A DNA stretch of 64,000 nt. It comes from Acidaminococcus fermentans. Lineage in GTDB: Bacteria > Bacillota > Negativicutes > Acidaminococcales > Acidaminococcaceae. Shown piece after piece: positions 16,161 to 25,112 of the stretch (the first letter of the stretch is position 1; every line of letters begins with the position of its first letter). The stretch is taken from assembly GCF_009696675.1 (NCBI RefSeq), contig NZ_VULN01000003.1, positions 62,001-126,000 on the forward strand, written 5' to 3'. The notes beneath the pieces were generated by a model. That model did no database searches. It had not been told where the DNA came from and was given only the letters and a program-made list of their open reading frames with translations. The position numbers and the translations under genes are program-made.

Positions 16161-16161
16161 T
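16133..16161 (+). promoter_or_regulatory. rpmE promoter
   Basis: TTGCAC (16133-16138), 17 bases, TATAAT (16156-16161). It lies inside the 3' end of the preceding LysR gene and would start a transcript about 50 bases before rpmE. Confidence 0.8.
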
Positions 16162-16217
16162 TGTCAAGCGTTAATGTCGGGATATATTAATGCAATTTCA
16201 GAAAGAGGTGTTTCATA

Positions 16218-16424
16218 ATGAAAAAGGGTATCCATCCTAACTACGGTGAATGCACCGTGATTTGTGGCTGTGGGAATACATTCAAAACTGGCAGTGTGAA
16301 AAAGGAACTGCGGGTGGACGTTTGCTCCAAATGCCATCCTTTCTTCACTGGTAAGCAGCGTGATATGTCTGCCAGAGGCCGGATCGAAAAATTCAACAAA
16401 CGGTACGGCAAAGACGCAAAATAA
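16218..16424 (+). CDS. rpmE: ribosomal protein bL31
   Basis: The 68-residue protein of the large subunit is of the zinc-binding (C+) type: C-x-C near residues 16-18 and C-x-x-C near residues 36-39. The MKKGIHPNY start and the FFTGKQR motif are typical. AGAAAGAGG precedes the ATG. It has its own promoter and a terminator at 16441-16474, so it is transcribed alone. Confidence 0.97.
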   Translation: MKKGIHPNYGECTVICGCGNTFKTGSVKKELRVDVCSKCHPFFTGKQRDMSARGRIEKFNKRYGKDAK

Positions 16425-16439
16425 AAAATGCGCTTGAAC

Positions 16440-16475
16440 AGGGAGTGACTTGCAGACATTGCAGCACTCCTTTTC
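16440..16475 (+). terminator. rpmE terminator
   Basis: GGGAGTG (16441-16447) pairs with CACTCC (16465-16470), with an inner TTGC/GCA extension and a short T-run. Confidence 0.7.
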
Positions 16476-16496
16476 TTGTATCCAGGGAGTCATGGT

Positions 16497-17381
16497 ATGA
16501 CCAAAAAATTAAGTGTCGGTGGCCAGGCGGTCATCGAAGGAGTGATGATGCGGGGACCGGGGAAGATTGCCGTAGCGGTGCGCAAACCCAACGGAGAGAT
16601 TACCGTGGACCTGAAGCCTGCAGGAAGCATCAGCGACCGGTATCCCATCCTGAAGAAGCCCTTCCTCCGGGGGGTGGTTTCCCTGGTGGAATCCCTGGGG
16701 TACGGCATGAAGGCTCTGTCTTTTTCCGCCCAGGTATCCGGGGACGAAGAGGACGGGGAAGAATCCATGAGCAGCCTGGAAATGGCAGGGACCATGGCGG
16801 TTTCCATCGGACTGGCGGTGCTGCTGTTCGTGGTGCTGCCCACCGGGGCCATGAAGCTGCTCCAGAACCAGGGAGTGGGGCCCATGGTCCTGAACCTGTG
16901 CGAAGGGCTTATGCGGCTGGCCATTTTCCTCCTGTACATCTGGGGGATTTCCCGGCAGAAAGACATCCAGCGGGTGTTCCAGTACCATGGGGCGGAGCAC
17001 AAGACCATCTATACCTATGAACACGGGCTGCCTCTGCGGGTGGAGAACGTACGGCCCTTTTCCACTCTCCATCCCCGGTGCGGCACCAATTTCCTGATGA
17101 TTGTCATGCTCATCGGGATCTTCATCTTTGCCTTTCTGGGCTGGCCCAGCCTGTGGGAGCGGATCCTGTCCCGGATCCTCCTGATGCCGGTGGTGGCCGG
17201 GATCAGCTACGAAATCATCCGGTTTGCAGGAAAGCATATGGACAAGGCCTGGGTACGGGCCGCCATACTGCCGGGGCTGGCCCTCCAGAAACTGACCACC
17301 CGGCAGCCGGACGACGACCAGATCGAAGTGGCCATCGCTTCCCTGAAAGCGGTGCTGCCGCCGGAAGAAATCATTGAATGA
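16497..17381 (+). CDS. DUF1385 family membrane protein
   Basis: The 294-residue protein belongs to the DUF1385 (YqhQ-like) family: GGQAVIEGVMMRGP at the N-terminus, several hydrophobic helices in the middle, and the conserved EHKTIYTYE and HPRCGTNF segments. Its biochemical role is unknown. In many Gram-positive-type genomes the gene lies next to prfA, as here (12 bases upstream of it), so it is probably the first gene of the prfA-prmC operon. The start chosen (MTKKLSVG) has GGGAG 8 bases upstream. Confidence 0.85.
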   Translation: MTKKLSVGGQAVIEGVMMRGPGKIAVAVRKPNGEITVDLKPAGSISDRYPILKKPFLRGVVSLVESLGYGMKALSFSAQVSGDEEDGEESMSSLEMAGTMAVSIGLAVLLFVVLPTGAMKLLQNQGVGPMVLNLCEGLMRLAIFLLYIWGISRQKDIQRVFQYHGAEHKTIYTYEHGLPLRVENVRPFSTLHPRCGTNFLMIVMLIGIFIFAFLGWPSLWERILSRILLMPVVAGISYEIIRFAGKHMDKAWVRAAILPGLALQKLTTRQPDDDQIEVAIASLKAVLPPEEIIE

Positions 17382-17393
17382 CGGGGAACGCCT

Positions 17394-18470
17394 ATGTTTG
17401 AGAATTTGGATAAACTCCAGGACCTGGAAGACCGGTACCTGGACCTGGAAGCCAAGATCAGCGATCCGGAAGTGATCGCCCGGCAGGAGGAGTGGCTGAA
17501 ATACACCAAGGCCCATTCCAAACTGACGGAGATCGTCACGGTGTACCGGGACTACAAAAAACTGGTGGACACCTGGAAGGACGATGAAGCCATTGTCAAA
17601 GCCAGGGAAGACCAGGAACTCACCGCCATGGCGGAAGAGGAAATGAAGGAACTCCAGCCTCAGCTGGAGGCCTATGAGGAAAAACTGACCCTGCTGCTTT
17701 TGCCCAAGGATCCCAACGATGAAAAGAACATCATCATGGAGATCCGGGCGGGAGCCGGGGGAGACGAAGCGGCCCTGTTTGCCGGGGACCTGTTCCGGAT
17801 GTACACCCGGTATGCAGAACAGAAAGGCTGGAAGGTGGAACTGATGGATTCCAGTCCCACTGGCCTGGGGGGCTTCAAGGAAGTGGTGTTCATGGTGTCC
17901 GGCACCGATGTGTACAGCCACATGAAGTTTGAAAGCGGGGTCCACCGGGTCCAGCGGGTGCCGGATACGGAATCCCAGGGCCGGGTCCACACCTCCACGG
18001 TGACCGTGGCGGTGATGCCGGAAGCCCAGGAAGTGGATATCGAACTGAACCCGGCGGATATCCGGGTGGATACCTATCGGGCCGGAGGGGCCGGGGGCCA
18101 GTACGTGAACAAAACCGAATCCGCCGTCCGGATGACTCACATCCCCACCGGGATCGTGGCCCAGTGCCAGGACGAAAAATCCCAGGCCAAGAACCGGGAA
18201 AAGTGCCTGCGGGTGCTCCGGTCCCGGATCCTGGAAGCGGAACAGGAAAAACAGCGGGCGGCCACCGCGGCGGAACGGAAAAGCCAGGTGGGCACCGGAG
18301 ACCGGAGTGAACGGATCCGGACCTACAACTATCCCCAGGGCCGGGTCACCGACCACCGGATCGGGCTCACCCTCCACAAGCTGCCGGACATCATCAACGG
18401 GGACCTGGATGAACTCCTGGATGCCCTGATGATGGCGGAACAGGCCAAGAAACTCCAGCAGGTGAAATAA
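17394..18470 (+). CDS. prfA: peptide chain release factor 1
   Basis: The 358-residue cytoplasmic release factor recognises UAA and UAG and triggers peptide release. The catalytic GGQ is at residues 234-236 within [18 protein letters not shown]. The length is normal for RF1, and there is no in-frame programmed frameshift as in RF2. One base separates its stop from the start of prmC, the enzyme that methylates this GGQ glutamine, so the two are co-expressed. Confidence 0.97.
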   Translation: MFENLDKLQDLEDRYLDLEAKISDPEVIARQEEWLKYTKAHSKLTEIVTVYRDYKKLVDTWKDDEAIVKAREDQELTAMAEEEMKELQPQLEAYEEKLTLLLLPKDPNDEKNIIMEIRAGAGGDEAALFAGDLFRMYTRYAEQKGWKVELMDSSPTGLGGFKEVVFMVSGTDVYSHMKFESGVHRVQRVPDTESQGRVHTSTVTVAVMPEAQEVDIELNPADIRVDTYRAGGAGGQYVNKTESAVRMTHIPTGIVAQCQDEKSQAKNREKCLRVLRSRILEAEQEKQRAATAAERKSQVGTGDRSERIRTYNYPQGRVTDHRIGLTLHKLPDIINGDLDELLDALMMAEQAKKLQQVK

Positions 18471-18471
18471 G

Positions 18472-19380
18472 ATGCAGGAACAAAGAACCGTTTGGACCAT
18501 ATTGAAAATCCTTCAGTGGACTCAGCAGTACTTCAGCTCCAAAGGCGTGGAAAATCCGCGCCTGGATGCGGAAGTGCTGCTTTGTGCTGTGCTGGACAAA
18601 AGCCGGATCCAGCTGTACACCAATTTCGATGAGCCCCTGGAAGAACAGGAACTGAAACAGTACCGGAGCTATGTGGCCCGGCGGGCGGCCCGGGAGCCGG
18701 TGGCCTATATTCTGGGACACAAAGGGTTCCTCCAGTATGATTTCAAGGTGACCCAGGACACCCTGATTCCCCGTCCGGAAACGGAGCTTCTGGTGGAACA
18801 GCTGGTGAGCCTGACCAAAGACCGGGGTCCGTTACGGATCCTGGATCTGGGCTGCGGCAGCGGGGCCATTGTCGATTCCCTGCTGGCAGAACTGCCGGAG
18901 GCTCATGGCACCGGGGTGGACATCAGCCCGGGAGCCGTGGAAGTGACCCGGGAAAACGCCCGGAGCCTGGGGGTGGAGGACCGGCTGGATACGGTGGTGT
19001 CCAACCTGTATGAAAAGGTCCCGAAGGAACCGAAGTTCCAGGTACTGGTCTCCAACCCGCCCTACATCCCGGAAGGGGATCTGGCCGGGCTCCAGGCGGA
19101 AGTCCACCGGGAACCCCGGCGGGCCCTGGATGGGGGCCGGGATGGCCTGGACTTTTACCGGCGGATCCTGAAGGATATCTGGGAGTATCTGGATCCCCAG
19201 GGCCTGGCGGCCTTCGAGATCGGCCAGGACCAGGGAGAGGACGTGGCCCGGCTGTGCCGGGAAGCGGGCCTGGATTGTGTGAAAGTACGGAAAGATTACG
19301 GGGACAAGGACCGGATGGTCTTTGCCGCCAAAGGGGGTTCTGTCTATGGAAACGCAGTGCTGGAAATTAAAGAACGATGA
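18472..19380 (+). CDS. prmC: release factor glutamine N5-methyltransferase
   Basis: The 302-residue SAM-dependent enzyme methylates the GGQ glutamine of release factors. An N-terminal helical domain is followed by a Rossmann methyltransferase with DLGCGSGAI and the catalytic NPPY at residues 195-198. It directly follows prfA, its substrate gene, and overlaps the start of the next gene by 35 bases. Confidence 0.96.
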   Translation: MQEQRTVWTILKILQWTQQYFSSKGVENPRLDAEVLLCAVLDKSRIQLYTNFDEPLEEQELKQYRSYVARRAAREPVAYILGHKGFLQYDFKVTQDTLIPRPETELLVEQLVSLTKDRGPLRILDLGCGSGAIVDSLLAELPEAHGTGVDISPGAVEVTRENARSLGVEDRLDTVVSNLYEKVPKEPKFQVLVSNPPYIPEGDLAGLQAEVHREPRRALDGGRDGLDFYRRILKDIWEYLDPQGLAAFEIGQDQGEDVARLCREAGLDCVKVRKDYGDKDRMVFAAKGGSVYGNAVLEIKER

Positions 19381-20452
19381 ACCGCTGGATTCCCAGCTGG
19401 AACCGGCGGCTGCCCTGCTCCGGCAGGGAGAAGTGGTGGCCTTTCCCACGGAAACCGTGTACGGCCTGGGGGCGGACGGGCTGAACGGAGAGGCCTGCCG
19501 GAAAATCTTTGCCGCCAAGGGACGTCCGGCGGACAATCCCCTGATCCTCCACATCAGCGAAATGGAAGAGATCCGGCCCCTTACGTCCGGGCTTTCCCCC
19601 ATGGCGGAAAAACTCATGGCTGCCTTCTGGCCCGGACCCATGACCCTCATTGTGCCCAAGTCGGAGATCATCCCGGATGTGGTCACTGCCGGTCAGGAGA
19701 CGGTGGCGGTCCGGTTCCCCAGCAATCCTGTGGCCCGGGCCCTGATCCGGCTTACCGGACGGCCTCTGGCGGCTCCTTCCGCCAACAAATCCGGGAAGCC
19801 CAGCCCCACCAACGCCCAGGATGTGCTCCAGGACATGGAGGGCATCATCGGAGGAGTGGTGGACGGAGGCCCCTGTGACATCGGGGTGGAAAGCACCATC
19901 ATCGACACTACCGGGAAAGAACCGGTGATCCTCCGTCCCGGGGGCATCACCGAAGAGATGATCCAGCAGGTGATGGGGGCCGTGGAACTGGACCCGGGAC
20001 TGGTGAGCCCGGACCAGAAGCCCAAGGCTCCGGGAATGAAGTACCGCCATTATGCGCCCAAGGCCCCCATGGTGCTCATCGAAGGACCGGATGCGGGAGC
20101 AGGGGTGATCCGGGCGGCCATTATGGGGGAAGCCTGGGGACTGAAAGTGGGGGTGCTGGCCCTGGACGAAACGGTCCAACACCTGCCCCATACGCCCCAT
20201 CTGGTGATCTGTGATGCCGGAAAGGATCTGAAGGATCTGGCAGAGAACCTGTACACGGAACTCCGGGAATTCGACCGGCAGCAGGTGGACATCATCCTGG
20301 GAGAAGGGGTCTCCACCCAGGGACTGGGCCTTGCCATCATGAACCGGATGCGGAAAAGCGCCGGTCACAACATCCTGGTCTACGACCGGGGGCTGTACAA
20401 AAAACAGAGCGGCCAGGTGCCGGAGTTTTTACAGGGAATGGTAATAGAATAA
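19346..20452 (+). CDS. ywlC: Sua5/YwlC-type threonylcarbamoyl-AMP synthase
   Basis: The 368-residue enzyme makes threonylcarbamoyl-adenylate from Thr, bicarbonate and ATP for the t6A37 modification of tRNA. The YrdC domain (FPTETVYGLGADG near residue 35, SANKSGKPSPTNAQDV, RPG) is followed by the extra C-terminal Sua5 domain (PGMKYRHYAPKAP onwards), so this is the long form. The start METQCW has AAAGGGGG upstream and overlaps the prmC 3' end, suggesting translational coupling. Confidence 0.93.
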   Translation: METQCWKLKNDEPLDSQLEPAAALLRQGEVVAFPTETVYGLGADGLNGEACRKIFAAKGRPADNPLILHISEMEEIRPLTSGLSPMAEKLMAAFWPGPMTLIVPKSEIIPDVVTAGQETVAVRFPSNPVARALIRLTGRPLAAPSANKSGKPSPTNAQDVLQDMEGIIGGVVDGGPCDIGVESTIIDTTGKEPVILRPGGITEEMIQQVMGAVELDPGLVSPDQKPKAPGMKYRHYAPKAPMVLIEGPDAGAGVIRAAIMGEAWGLKVGVLALDETVQHLPHTPHLVICDAGKDLKDLAENLYTELREFDRQQVDIILGEGVSTQGLGLAIMNRMRKSAGHNILVYDRGLYKKQSGQVPEFLQGMVIE

Positions 20453-20519
20453 CAGGTGTGTTACAATAAATATGATATGCGGCGAACGCATTTTACTTTG
20501 GAGTAGGGAGGCAAAACTT

Positions 20520-20957
20520 ATGAAAATCATGATCGGCTGTGACCACGGCGGTTTTGAATTGAAGGAAGTTTTGAAGAAATATCTGGCGGACAAGGGCTAT
20601 GAAGTGGAAGATGCAGGGGCTTACACCCCGGACCGGGTGGACTATCCGGACTACGCCAAGAAGGTGGGCGAAGGGGTGGCTGCCGGCAAGGCGGACCAGG
20701 GCATCCTGATCTGCGGCACCGGCCTGGGCATGTCCATTGCCGCCAACAAGATCCACGGCATCCGGGCCGCGGTGTGCGGAGACTGCTACAGCGCGGAAAA
20801 GGCCCGGGAACACAACAATGCCAATATCCTCTGCCTGGGGGCCCGGGTGCTGGGCACCGGCCTGGCGGAACAGATCGTGGATGCCTATCTGGGGGCTTCC
20901 TTCCTGGGCAGCTACCATACCCAACGGGTACAGAAGATCATGGACCTGGAGAAATAA
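20520..20957 (+). CDS. rpiB: ribose 5-phosphate isomerase B
   Basis: The 145-residue enzyme interconverts ribose 5-phosphate and ribulose 5-phosphate. The MIGCDHGGFELK N-terminus, the CGTGLGMSI motif with the catalytic Cys, and the ARVLG segment are present. The start at 20520 follows GGGAGG; an upstream in-frame extension has no match to the family. It leads the rpiB-TIGR01440 pair in a run of nucleotide and one-carbon genes. Confidence 0.96.
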   Translation: MKIMIGCDHGGFELKEVLKKYLADKGYEVEDAGAYTPDRVDYPDYAKKVGEGVAAGKADQGILICGTGLGMSIAANKIHGIRAAVCGDCYSAEKAREHNNANILCLGARVLGTGLAEQIVDAYLGASFLGSYHTQRVQKIMDLEK

Positions 20958-20966
20958 GGTGAGACC

Positions 20967-21509
20967 ATGAATCTGGAGGCACTTGCACAGGAAATCGAGG
21001 AAGATGCGGAAGAACTGATCGGTGTGGCCAAGGGCAGAGCCGGTCAGGTACTGGTGGTGGGCTGCAGCAGCAGCGAGGTGCTGGGAAACAAAATCGGCAC
21101 CGGTGGTTCCATGAAAGTGGCCAAGGTGCTCTACACCACCCTCCGGAAAGTGTGCCGGAAACACAAGATGATCCTGGCCGCCCAGTGCTGCGAACATCTG
21201 AACCGGGCCCTGGTGGTGGACCAGAAGGCCATGGAGAAATTCGGCTGGCAGCAGGTGACGGTCCGTCCCATCGAACATGCCGGCGGGGCTTTTGCAGCCA
21301 CGGCCTACAATGAACTGAAGAACCCGGTGGTGGTGGAAGAAATCCAGGCGGACATGGGGCTGGATATCGGCCAGACCCTGATCGGCATGCACCTGAAACG
21401 GGTGGCGGTGCCGGTGCGTCTGTCCCGGAAAAAACTGGGGAATGCGGTACTGACGGCAGCACGGACCCGGCCGCCTCTCATCGGTGGGGAACGGGCTGTG
21501 TACAAATAA
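20967..21509 (+). CDS. TIGR01440 (UPF0340, YwlG-like) family protein
   Basis: The 180-residue protein begins MNLEALAQEIEEDAEELI and contains the conserved VGCSSSEVLG and QCCEHLNRALV segments of the UPF0340 family. Its function is not established. In many Firmicutes-type genomes it lies between rpiB and glyA, the order seen here with 9 bases to rpiB and about 50 bases to glyA. Confidence 0.88.
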   Translation: MNLEALAQEIEEDAEELIGVAKGRAGQVLVVGCSSSEVLGNKIGTGGSMKVAKVLYTTLRKVCRKHKMILAAQCCEHLNRALVVDQKAMEKFGWQQVTVRPIEHAGGAFAATAYNELKNPVVVEEIQADMGLDIGQTLIGMHLKRVAVPVRLSRKKLGNAVLTAARTRPPLIGGERAVYK

Positions 21510-21563
21510 GCGGAAGACCCTGAAAAGAGCCGATCCGTATCAATCCAGCGAGGAGAAAACGAG

Positions 21564-22811
21564 ATGAACAACCAGAAACTGGGCCTGGCAGATCCCCAGG
21601 TGGCGGCGGCCATCGGGGAGGAACTGGGCCGGCAGCGTCACAAAATCGAACTGATTGCTTCGGAAAACTTTGTGTCCCCGGCGGTAATGGAAGCCATGGG
21701 GACCGTCCTCACCAACAAGTACGCGGAAGGGTATCCCGGCCACCGGTATTACGGGGGCTGTGAATACGTGGACAAGGTGGAAGAACTGGCCCGTCAGAGA
21801 GCCTGTGAGCTGTTCGGGGCGGAACACGCCAATGTGCAGCCTCACTGCGGGGCCAATGCCAACCTGGCCGCCTTCTTTGCCTTTGTCCAGCCGGGAGACA
21901 CGGTGATGGGCATGAATCTGTCCGAAGGGGGCCATCTGTCCCACGGATCCCCGGTGAACATCTCCGGGAAGTATTTCCACATCGTCCCTTACGGAGTGGA
22001 TCCTGAAACAGAACGGATCGACTATGACAAGCTGGAAAAAATCGCGGAAGAATGCCGACCCAAAATGATCATCGGCGGGGCCAGTGCCTATCCCCGGATC
22101 ATCGATTTCGAACGGATGGCGGCCATCGCCCACAAGGTGGGGGCCTTCCTGATGATCGACATGGCACACATTGCCGGTCTGGTGGCGGCAGGACTCCATC
22201 CCAGCCCGGTGCCCTATGCGGATGTGGTGACCACCACCACCCACAAGACGCTTCGGGGACCCCGGGGCGGCATGATCCTGTGCCCGGAAAAATACGCCAA
22301 ACAGATCGACAAGGCGGTGTTCCCCGGCACCCAGGGCGGCCCTCTCATGCACATCATCGCCGCCAAGGCAGTGGCTCTGGGCGAAGCCCTGAAACCGGAA
22401 TTCAAGGATTACCAGAAACAGATCATCAAAAATGCCGCTGCCCTGGCGGAAGAACTGACCAAACAGGGTCTGCGGCTGGTTTCCGGCGGTACGGACAACC
22501 ATCTGGTACTGGTGGATACCCGGTCCAAAGGCCTTACCGGCAAGGACGCGGAACACATGCTGGATGCCATCGGCATCACCTGCAACAAGAACACCATCCC
22601 CAACGACCCGGCCAGCCCCTTTGTGACCAGCGGCATCCGTCTGGGTGCGCCGGCTGCCACCACCCGGGGATTCCTGGAAGAAGACTTCCGGGAAGTGGCC
22701 CGGATCATCGGCCTGGTGCTCAGCAATCCTGGGAAAGAAGAAGCTCAGAAAGAAGCCGCTGCCCGGGTGGCTGCCCTGTGTGAAAAATACCCTCTCTATC
22801 CGAATCTGTAA
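21564..22811 (+). CDS. glyA: serine hydroxymethyltransferase
   Basis: The 415-residue PLP enzyme interconverts serine and glycine with tetrahydrofolate, supplying one-carbon units. The PLP-lysine motif [14 protein letters not shown], the SENFVSPAV stretch and the [15 protein letters not shown] substrate segment are intact. Ribosome site GAGGAG lies 8 bases upstream. The upp gene follows within about 20 bases, so glyA-upp-dCMP deaminase form an operon linking folate and pyrimidine supply. Confidence 0.97.
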   Translation: MNNQKLGLADPQVAAAIGEELGRQRHKIELIASENFVSPAVMEAMGTVLTNKYAEGYPGHRYYGGCEYVDKVEELARQRACELFGAEHANVQPHCGANANLAAFFAFVQPGDTVMGMNLSEGGHLSHGSPVNISGKYFHIVPYGVDPETERIDYDKLEKIAEECRPKMIIGGASAYPRIIDFERMAAIAHKVGAFLMIDMAHIAGLVAAGLHPSPVPYADVVTTTTHKTLRGPRGGMILCPEKYAKQIDKAVFPGTQGGPLMHIIAAKAVALGEALKPEFKDYQKQIIKNAAALAEELTKQGLRLVSGGTDNHLVLVDTRSKGLTGKDAEHMLDAIGITCNKNTIPNDPASPFVTSGIRLGAPAATTRGFLEEDFREVARIIGLVLSNPGKEEAQKEAAARVAALCEKYPLYPNL

Positions 22812-22832
22812 TTGGGAAAGGAACCTGAAACC

Positions 22833-23459
22833 ATGCAAATCCATGTTGTGAACCATCCTCTGATCAAAGAAAAAATGACCCACTTGCGTGACAAAAAGAC
22901 GGCTCCCCGGAATTTCCGCCGGTTGCTGGATGAAATCGCCCAGCTGCTGCTGTTCGAAGTGACCCGGGACCTGCCCATCCGGGAAGTGCCGGTGACCACT
23001 CCCATTGCGGAAACCACCGGGTATGCCTTGGACATCACCGGTATCACCGTGGTGCCCATCCTCCGGGCGGGGCTGGGATTCCTGGATGCAGTGCTGGACC
23101 TGATCCCGGAAGCACGGGTGGGGCATATCGGCCTGACCCGGGATGAAAAGACTCTGGAGCCCATCAAATATTACTGCAAGATCCCCAAGGACAAGGATGC
23201 GGAAATCATCCTCATCGACCCCATGCTGGCCACCGGCGGCAGTGCCGCTGCAGCCCTGTCCATGCTGAAGGCCGATGGCTACAAGCACTTCCGGTTCATG
23301 TGCCTGGTGGCCGCTCCGGAAGGGGTGGAACTGGTGAACAAACTGCACCCGGATGTGCCCATCTATACAGCGGCCCTGGATGATCATCTCAATGAGCACG
23401 GGTACATTGTGCCCGGGCTGGGGGATGCCGGGGACCGGGTGTTCGGGACGGTGGAATAA
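22833..23459 (+). CDS. upp: uracil phosphoribosyltransferase
   Basis: The 208-residue salvage enzyme makes UMP from uracil and PRPP. The PRPP-binding DPMLATGGSAAAAL motif and the C-terminal PGLGDAGDRVFGT uracil-site loop are present. The start MQIHVVNHPL has AAAGGA upstream; the preceding in-frame codons belong to the spacer. Two bases separate its stop from the next gene's ATG. Confidence 0.97.
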   Translation: MQIHVVNHPLIKEKMTHLRDKKTAPRNFRRLLDEIAQLLLFEVTRDLPIREVPVTTPIAETTGYALDITGITVVPILRAGLGFLDAVLDLIPEARVGHIGLTRDEKTLEPIKYYCKIPKDKDAEIILIDPMLATGGSAAAALSMLKADGYKHFRFMCLVAAPEGVELVNKLHPDVPIYTAALDDHLNEHGYIVPGLGDAGDRVFGTVE

Positions 23460-23462
23460 GGT

Positions 23463-23915
23463 ATGGACAGACCTGACTGGGACAGTTATTTCATGGAAAT
23501 CGCGGAAGTGGTTTCCAAACGGTCCACCTGCCTGCGGAGAAAGGTGGGGGCCGTGCTGGTGAAGGACCGGCAGATCCTGGCCACCGGGTACAACGGGACT
23601 CCAAAGGGGCTGCCCCACTGTGAAGTGGTGGGATGCCTCCGGGAAAAGCTCCATGTGCCCAGCGGTCAGAACCATGAGCTGTGCCGGGGCATCCATGCAG
23701 AGCAGAACGCGGTGATCCAGGCGGCGGTGAACGGGGTATCCACCCTGGGCGCCACCTTGTACTGCACCCATCAGCCCTGTGTGGTGTGTTCCAAGATCCT
23801 GATCAACGCCGGGATCAAGCGGATTGTCTACGCCAATCCCTACCCGGACAAACTGGCACAGGAAATGCTCCACGCGGATACTTCCCTGGAGCTGGAAGAG
23901 TTTCATAAGAAGTGA
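23463..23915 (+). CDS. dCMP deaminase (ComEB-like)
   Basis: The 150-residue zinc deaminase converts dCMP to dUMP for dTMP synthesis. The HAEQNAV zinc/catalytic motif and the PCVVC zinc ligands are both present, as is the N-terminal [12 protein letters not shown] segment. It is adjacent to upp. The short form without the extra ComE competence domains and the local context favour pyrimidine metabolism over a competence role. Confidence 0.92.
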   Translation: MDRPDWDSYFMEIAEVVSKRSTCLRRKVGAVLVKDRQILATGYNGTPKGLPHCEVVGCLREKLHVPSGQNHELCRGIHAEQNAVIQAAVNGVSTLGATLYCTHQPCVVCSKILINAGIKRIVYANPYPDKLAQEMLHADTSLELEEFHKK

Positions 23916-23932
23916 AGGGGGGCTTTGCCCCG

Positions 23933-23978
23933 GTCACTAGTCTCTAGTCTCCAGCCGCGAGACTCACGACTCGAGACC
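23933..23978. repeat. heptad repeat, 6 units with a strand switch
   Basis: Units GTCACTA, GTCTCTA, GTCTCCA, GCCGCGA, GACTCAC, GACTCGA then GACC. The first half reads GTC every seven bases and the second half GAC, so the block is roughly self-complementary. It precedes the terminator at 23985. Confidence 0.8.
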
Positions 23979-23980
23979 TC

Positions 23981-24016
23981 AAAAGGGGCTGTTGCACATG
24001 CAACAGCCCCTCTTTT
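23981..24016. terminator. terminator of the GGGGCTGTTGCA family
   Basis: GGGGCTGTTG (23985-23994) pairs with CAACAGCCCC (24001-24010), with A- and T-runs on either side. It serves the dCMP deaminase operon and the convergent FliB-like gene. Confidence 0.9.
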
Positions 24017-24021
24017 ATTCT

Positions 24022-24050
24022 GGAACCTGCCAAACGCAGGTTCCTTCCAT
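24022..24050. repeat. GGAACCTG/CAGGTTCC inverted repeat
   Basis: GGAACCTGC and GCAGGTTCC form a short hairpin between terminator and heptads. A related AGAACCTG...CAGGTTCT pair occurs at about 44475-44500 in another heptad-bearing spacer. Confidence 0.45.
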
Positions 24051-24054
24051 TGGC

Positions 24055-24078
24055 TAGTGACTAGTGACTAGTGACTGA
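24055..24078. repeat. heptad repeat overlapping a gene's stop codon
   Basis: Three exact copies of TAGTGAC (24055-24061, 24062-24068, 24069-24075) followed by TGA. On the minus strand the last codons (Ser-His) and the TAG stop of the FliB-like gene are read from this repeat. Confidence 0.85.
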
Positions 24079-24952
24079 TTTTATTGCCCCAAAGGGACAA
24101 TAAAATCCCCACATTTTCCGTATCATACTCGATTTGCTCGGACCAGCGGCGGGGGGCTTCCAGCAGGTCTCCGGTGCGGGCGGCCTGGAGCAGGATAAAC
24201 TGGGTGCTCTTTTGGGCGTAACGGGCCAGGATATCCATGCCGTAAGAGGCTTCCTTGTCCAGCTGCCGATAGAAAATGTACTGGTACAGACGGTCGAAGA
24301 AGAGCAGGGGAGCATTCTCCGCAAAAGTATGGTACCGGTCCAGGGCCCCCTCCAGGTCCCTTTCAATTTTCTGGAGGTCCCGGGTCCAGGCTTGGTCGAT
24401 GGGCTCTGTGGCGGAAAGTTCCCGGATCATTACTTCCAGCTCTTTCCGGGTCAGATCCGGAGAAAAATGGAGCTTTGCTTCCGGCAGGTCCTCCAGCCCC
24501 ATTTCTTCCAGCAGTTCCGGAAAGGTGAAAACATCTCCGGTTTCTTCCTGGGTAAAGTGGAGGGGCCCCGGAAGCGCCGCCATGACCTCGCAGGTCTTCT
24601 CACAGCACAGGCCGGTGCCGCAGAGAATGTATTCATACACATAGGTGAAGAACCGGGGATGGACGGTGCAGATATCGCAAAGGGCGTCTTCCCCCAGTTC
24701 CTTGATCACCCGGCACAGTCCGTCCGGATCCAGCAGATGGCAGTATCCCTGGGGATTCAGCCGGAAATGCCAGGTGCCGTCTTCCCGGACCATGGACCGG
24801 CGCAGGTCGTCCCCCAGCTTTCCGGGCAGTTGCCGGTAGTATTCCGCCGTGTCTTCATCGATGTCGATTTCCCACACCTGGCAGCAGGTATGGCGGCAGG
24901 ACCCTCCTTTGCAGGCAAAATCGTTGAACCCTTCCGGGATGATGGAAATCAT
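24068..24952 (-). CDS. FliB-like (lysine N-methylase family) Cys-rich protein
   Basis: The 294-residue protein has the FliB-family N-terminus: the C-x3-C-x3-CC cluster (CKGGSCRHTCC, near residues 12-22) and later CxxC-type cysteines (CDICTVHPRFF, CCEKTC). FliB methylates flagellin lysines and is reported to use an iron-sulfur cluster. No flagellar gene is in this window, so the target is unknown. The start MISIIPEG has AGGAGG at 9 bases. It is divergent from a radical SAM gene with a short shared promoter region. Its C-terminus ends within a heptad repeat. Confidence 0.7.
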   Translation of the reverse strand: MISIIPEGFNDFACKGGSCRHTCCQVWEIDIDEDTAEYYRQLPGKLGDDLRRSMVREDGTWHFRLNPQGYCHLLDPDGLCRVIKELGEDALCDICTVHPRFFTYVYEYILCGTGLCCEKTCEVMAALPGPLHFTQEETGDVFTFPELLEEMGLEDLPEAKLHFSPDLTRKELEVMIRELSATEPIDQAWTRDLQKIERDLEGALDRYHTFAENAPLLFFDRLYQYIFYRQLDKEASYGMDILARYAQKSTQFILLQAARTGDLLEAPRRWSEQIEYDTENVGILLSLWGNKISH

Positions 24953-25112
24953 GGAAACCCCTCCTTTTGACATGACATCATTATAACACGGAAGTTTTGC
25001 TGAAAAAATTGGAACACTTTCACAGTTTATGGTAAAATATAAGCTAGGTTTGTGTGTGATTTTAGCGTGCGGCTCCTGGGAGAGCTGCAAAAGAAGTTCG
25101 AGGGGATTGACC
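24953..25112. promoter_or_regulatory. divergent promoter region of the FliB-like and radical SAM genes
   Basis: A TATAAT -10 for the minus strand lies at about 24981-24986. On the plus strand GGTAAAATATAAG near 25030 contains a plausible TAAAAT -10. No clear operator was seen. Confidence 0.5.

Noticed and set aside
23933-24078. Possible CRISPR-like array of short repeats
   Set aside because: The units are only seven bases long with no spacers of 25-40 bases, and no cas gene is present.
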